From NCBI GenBank assembly GCA_008508345.1, contig QNGE01003495.1, positions 16,723 through 80,722 on the forward strand: 64,000 nucleotides of DNA, given 5' to 3'. Below are positions 61,051 through 64,000 of the stretch, one piece after another (the first letter of the stretch is position 1; every line of letters begins with the position of its first letter). The position numbers and the translations under genes are program-made. Source of the stretch: Paragonimus westermani. Lineage: Eukaryota > Platyhelminthes > Trematoda > Plagiorchiida > Troglotrematidae. The notes under the pieces were generated by a model, which was given only the letters and a program-made list of their open reading frames with translations, did no database searches and had not been told where the DNA came from.

Positions 61051-63553
61051 CTACGTGCATCGCTGTACTGTTCGGCTCATTATTCGTCCACCTTTGATTC
61101 AACCTTCTGATTGGTCACAAACCCTTTAAATATGATCTGGTTTGTGATTGTGTCGTCTTCGGATTGAGTGACATAAAGGAGCCCAGTCCGGGTGCTATCT
61201 AACTAGCGAACTTCTCAGTGTTTCGGATATACAAAGGGAACTGTTGTGAATACAATCCACCAACAAACAAAAAGAAGAAAATACTGCTAACGAAAAAACA
61301 GAAATGCTGTGAGTTACAGATAGATTGGTTGCATGGTTTTATCGCTGGAAGAGGTAGTGGTTTAAAACCTGTAGGTGCTGAGAGTCCACAACTATGTGCT
61401 TCAATTAAAACCCCATTTTAGCAATACATTATTCACTTTGCTACTAACAAGCCGGATGACTGGTTGACGTTGTAAGGCCTGCTCATCAAAAGTTTCTGTG
61501 CATAATTCGAAGTAAATTTTCGAACTAAGCATATGTACTGAAAAACTAACATTGCTGCAGACATATGTAACTCACTGACACTTATTCTTTAGTCGAAAAC
61601 GCACCAATAGGCAAAACTACGGATTTTATGTGATTACACCTCACCCAACCTCACATACCTCCCGAAATAAGATATCTACAGTCAGCTCAAAGAAAAGGCG
61701 AGATCTCCATTCAAGTGCCAATGGTTTTAAAAACGTCGAGGCTACAAAAGCACCCATTCGGCTTTGTTTCATCCGATGAGACCATAGTGAAAGTTGAACA
61801 AACTATGGAGTCGTGGGCCCGCTCAGGCTGTACAAATAGTGAGTGGATGATATCTTTCTGACTGGACGGAATACAAGACAAATTGGAAAATCAATCCAGG
61901 TATTTAAATCAATCCAACCAAGTCTTCAAGTAAATTCTGTAAGAAACCAAAATGTCTATCAAAGATGACATCGCGATGAACACTTTTGGTAAGATGATCA
62001 ATGTCACACTGGAACGTGCGTAAAAAGCGGGAAACTTGTTTTGCGCTCAAAAACAACCACACAGTCTCTACCCCGGATTAAAGAGCAAAACCCAATATTT
62101 CATGTCATTTTATATGCCAATTTTCTTGTAAATGTGAAAACACTTACATCGGTTGAACAAAAAGAGCGCCTAAAACCATCCTAAGCTGGTTGAGAGAGGC
62201 CTTCGCGCTTCTGATAGTGAGTGACATTCAGCAAGAACGGAACCATGACTTATCTGTCGCAAAACACCTACCGACCACAAGTTAAGGCTACAGTATCACG
62301 CCACCGTTTATGTTCCAGATGAATGCTCATTACCCAAGAATTCCCAAGTATTCTGAAGCCCCATAGATCAGCCGTCGGAAACCGGATCTACACGTCTAAA
62401 ATCAACAGAATTACACATCCTACCTATCGTACGTCTAGCCATGATTATCACTCACTATTGATCTACACCTGCAGCCATTTCGTTTCAGTATATGCTGTTT
62501 CTGCTTACGTGCCAATCACACGTCTACGACTGACGAGAATGTGCTAAAAAACTGATAGCCTATTTTGGGTCTTCTGACAAACCCGTTCAAGTTTAACAGT
62601 AACCGAAATTAGCCGTTCCGATATACAGTGAAGCGTAATTATCTCAACATAGAGTGTCTGAGCTCATTAATCTGTTTGAAATAAGTTCAATGATCGGAGG
62701 AGACAGAGTGCAGGTCAAAGATACTTAAACCATACCATCGGATCGGGAAGTGTCGTGCAGAAAGCGTCAGTTCGACCAAGCGATCTCTGTTCCGCACTGG
62801 ACCGTGAAGACGACTGTGACTTCGCGGTAGACGATGAAGCGCAGTTCGGGTCAGATGAAACACTCAGGAAATTTGAGTTTGGATAGTGATCGAATTCGAC
62901 GAATTGCCGGTCGGATCCCGAATCCATGACATGAGCATTCTGCACCGCACTAGCGACCCGGTACAGTAAATGTCGAATGGCCTGCAGGGAGAAAAACGTG
63001 TATTACGCATCAACCATCACGCAGAAACTTGAAGAGCATATTAAAGTAATTCTTCAACAGTAGCAACTTGTTAAAACGCACTTGGATCTCAGATGAGCGA
63101 ATGCTACAATGCTACAGTAAAAGTCAGCGATGATCTACGCAGGTACACAAAAGTATTAAGCCACCTCAATTACCAAGAGTACGCACATTATGTGAAAATA
63201 GGGGAAACCTCCTCTAAGGGAGTTTATCAACCTGAGCTACGTCGAGGATGAAGCGATGCTTTGATTAACAAATTGGAAAACAACTGATCAAGAAAGAAAA
63301 CGAAACATACTCGTAAGTCGAATACAAAATACTGTGTTCCAGTCCCCTGATTCAAAAAACGCGGGAGTTCTAAGATAAATTTGGTCTCACCAAAAAAGCT
63401 TACCAACTGTGAACGGACGGATCTTCGGCAACCTGTTGAAAAAAACTACCTTGCTATCAGCGAATTCATTGTCCAAAGAATTACACCACCAGCATCTTAT
63501 GCGCACAAAGAACTAGTCAACACGGCATAACCAACAATGCTTGGCTGATCGCT
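61051..63553. other. Unannotated right-hand region
   Basis: No gene could be supported. A lysine-rich open segment (61218-61421) and a serine-rich minus-strand one (62715-62945) have unusual composition but no recognised family or splice context. The flank directly after block B (CTACGTGCATCG) does not match the flank of copy 1. Confidence 0.45.
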
Positions 63554-63569
63554 GACGCATCGATGCGTC
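63554..63569. repeat. Perfect 16-bp palindrome
   Basis: GACGCATC followed by GATGCGTC forms an exact palindrome about 15 bp before a larger inverted repeat and about 200 bp upstream of a strong promoter. Confidence 0.85.
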
Positions 63570-63583
63570 CATTAACTCCTCAT

Positions 63584-63689
63584 CCAATGGAGCGGAGCCA
63601 TGCTGTGGAGGGGACAAGAGGAGGAGAATTTCCAGAGGAGGAGAGGAGCCGGAGAATTTAGAAAGTTTTTAGGCTCCTCACTCCATTGG
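63584..63689. repeat. Inverted repeat with CCAAT-containing arms
   Basis: The left arm is CCAATGGAGCGGAGCC (63584-63599) and the right arm GGCTCCTCACTCCATTGG (63672-63689). They pair apart from a short bulge and enclose about 72 bp of GGAGGAG-rich purine sequence. Each arm contains a CCAAT box, one per strand. It may be a promoter element or the hairpin end of a mobile or viral DNA. Confidence 0.7.
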
Positions 63690-63728
63690 TCCATGATCCA
63701 AACCAATCTCAGGAGTCCCAGCACCAAA

Positions 63729-63761
63729 TATAAGGAGATGCACACTCCGCTCCGCTCACTT
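63729..63761 (+). promoter_or_regulatory. TATA plus initiator core promoter
   Basis: TATAAG at 63729-63734 is followed 29 bp later by an initiator-like TCACTT (63756-63761, +1 at A 63758). This is standard pol II spacing. The predicted leader before the ATG at 63767 is only about 9 nt. Confidence 0.7.
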
Positions 63762-63766
63762 TCGAC

Positions 63767-64000
63767 ATGGACGCGCCAGGATCACCAATCTTTGGAGGCT
63801 ACAACCCGATGGATCGGCATGTACCATCGCCGGATATTTTTGAGGACAACAACGCGCAAGACGACTGGGTTAACTACTACCCAGATTATTCTGGAGGAGG
63901 ACAGCCTTGGTCACCACAACCTGACACTCAACCCATACATGACGCCAGAAGGGAACTGTTTCCAGACAGTCCGACTGAAGGTGAAGGTCAATTGTTCACC
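63767..64000 (+). CDS. Start of an unrecognised acidic, proline-rich protein (runs off window)
   Basis: This frame is open for 78 codons from ATG to the window edge with no stop. It begins MDAPGSPIFGGYNP and is rich in Asp, Pro, Gly and Tyr, with later motifs DIFEDN, VNYYPDYSGGG and ELFPDSPTEGEG. No domain was recognised. The composition differs from the surrounding low-density DNA, and the frame is the only one in the window preceded by a complete TATA/initiator promoter at correct spacing. The adjoining palindrome and inverted repeat raise the possibility of an integrated DNA element or virus-like sequence, but an ordinary host first exon is also possible. Confidence 0.6.
   Translation, partial: MDAPGSPIFGGYNPMDRHVPSPDIFEDNNAQDDWVNYYPDYSGGGQPWSPQPDTQPIHDARRELFPDSPTEGEGQLFT

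Noticed and set aside
1..64000. Bacterial features (operons, CRISPR arrays, ribosome binding sites, rRNA)
   Set aside because: Gene density, intron structure and pol II or pol III promoter signals are eukaryotic. No regularly spaced direct repeats or rRNA were seen.

Overview
The window looks like nuclear DNA of a flatworm, most likely a digenean trematode. Coding density is very low: there are no long open frames, and the only convincing genes are split into short exons with GT-AG introns of 0.15 to 3 kb. The rest is a patchwork of diverged repeats. The organism call is inference. It rests on tandem saposin-like genes of the kind expanded in trematodes, Penelope-type retroelement debris, and a tRNA-headed SINE carrying a hammerhead ribozyme, an arrangement known from the schistosome Sm-alpha family.

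Layout. 1-3.06 kb: nothing recognised. 3.06-3.31 kb: a repeat fragment reused near 49.8 kb. 3.77-7.32 kb (block A) and 7.89-14.21 kb (block B): the first copy of a large segmental duplication. 14.3-18.9 kb: nothing recognised. 18.96-30.44 kb: saposin-like gene 1 (seven coding exons, 171 codons plus stop). 30.5-39.4 kb: intergenic, with tRNA-like repeat copies. 39.47-47.99 kb: saposin-like gene 2 (seven coding exons, 169 codons plus stop). 48.4-48.95 kb: decayed SINE pieces. 49.33-53.10 kb: second, direct copy of block A. 53.1-54.4 kb: unrelated AT-rich DNA with an internal repeat. 54.42-54.68 kb: a third, direct fragment of the end of block B. 54.74-61.05 kb: second copy of block B, inverted. 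61.05-63.55 kb: nothing recognised. 63.55-64.0 kb: a palindrome, an inverted repeat and a clear TATA/initiator promoter driving an open frame that runs off the window.

The two genes are paralogues in the same orientation. Each encodes a signal peptide and two six-cysteine saposin-B domains, with every domain cut by introns at the same three places. Exon lengths match exactly between the genes apart from the first (43 or 37, then 125, 78, 37, 125, 81, 27 nt), and each gene has a TATA box about 70 bp before its ATG. The products should be small secreted, disulphide-bonded lipid-interacting proteins (SAPLIPs).

The most unusual non-coding content is the SINE-like family. A tRNA-type pol III head (A and B boxes) is followed by a type I hammerhead core: CTGATGA, a perfect 5-bp stem II, GAAA, the palindrome CTCGAG, and a strand that pairs back to GCACTA. 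At least six copies or fragments are present, two lying inside duplicated block B and three inside one intron of gene 2.
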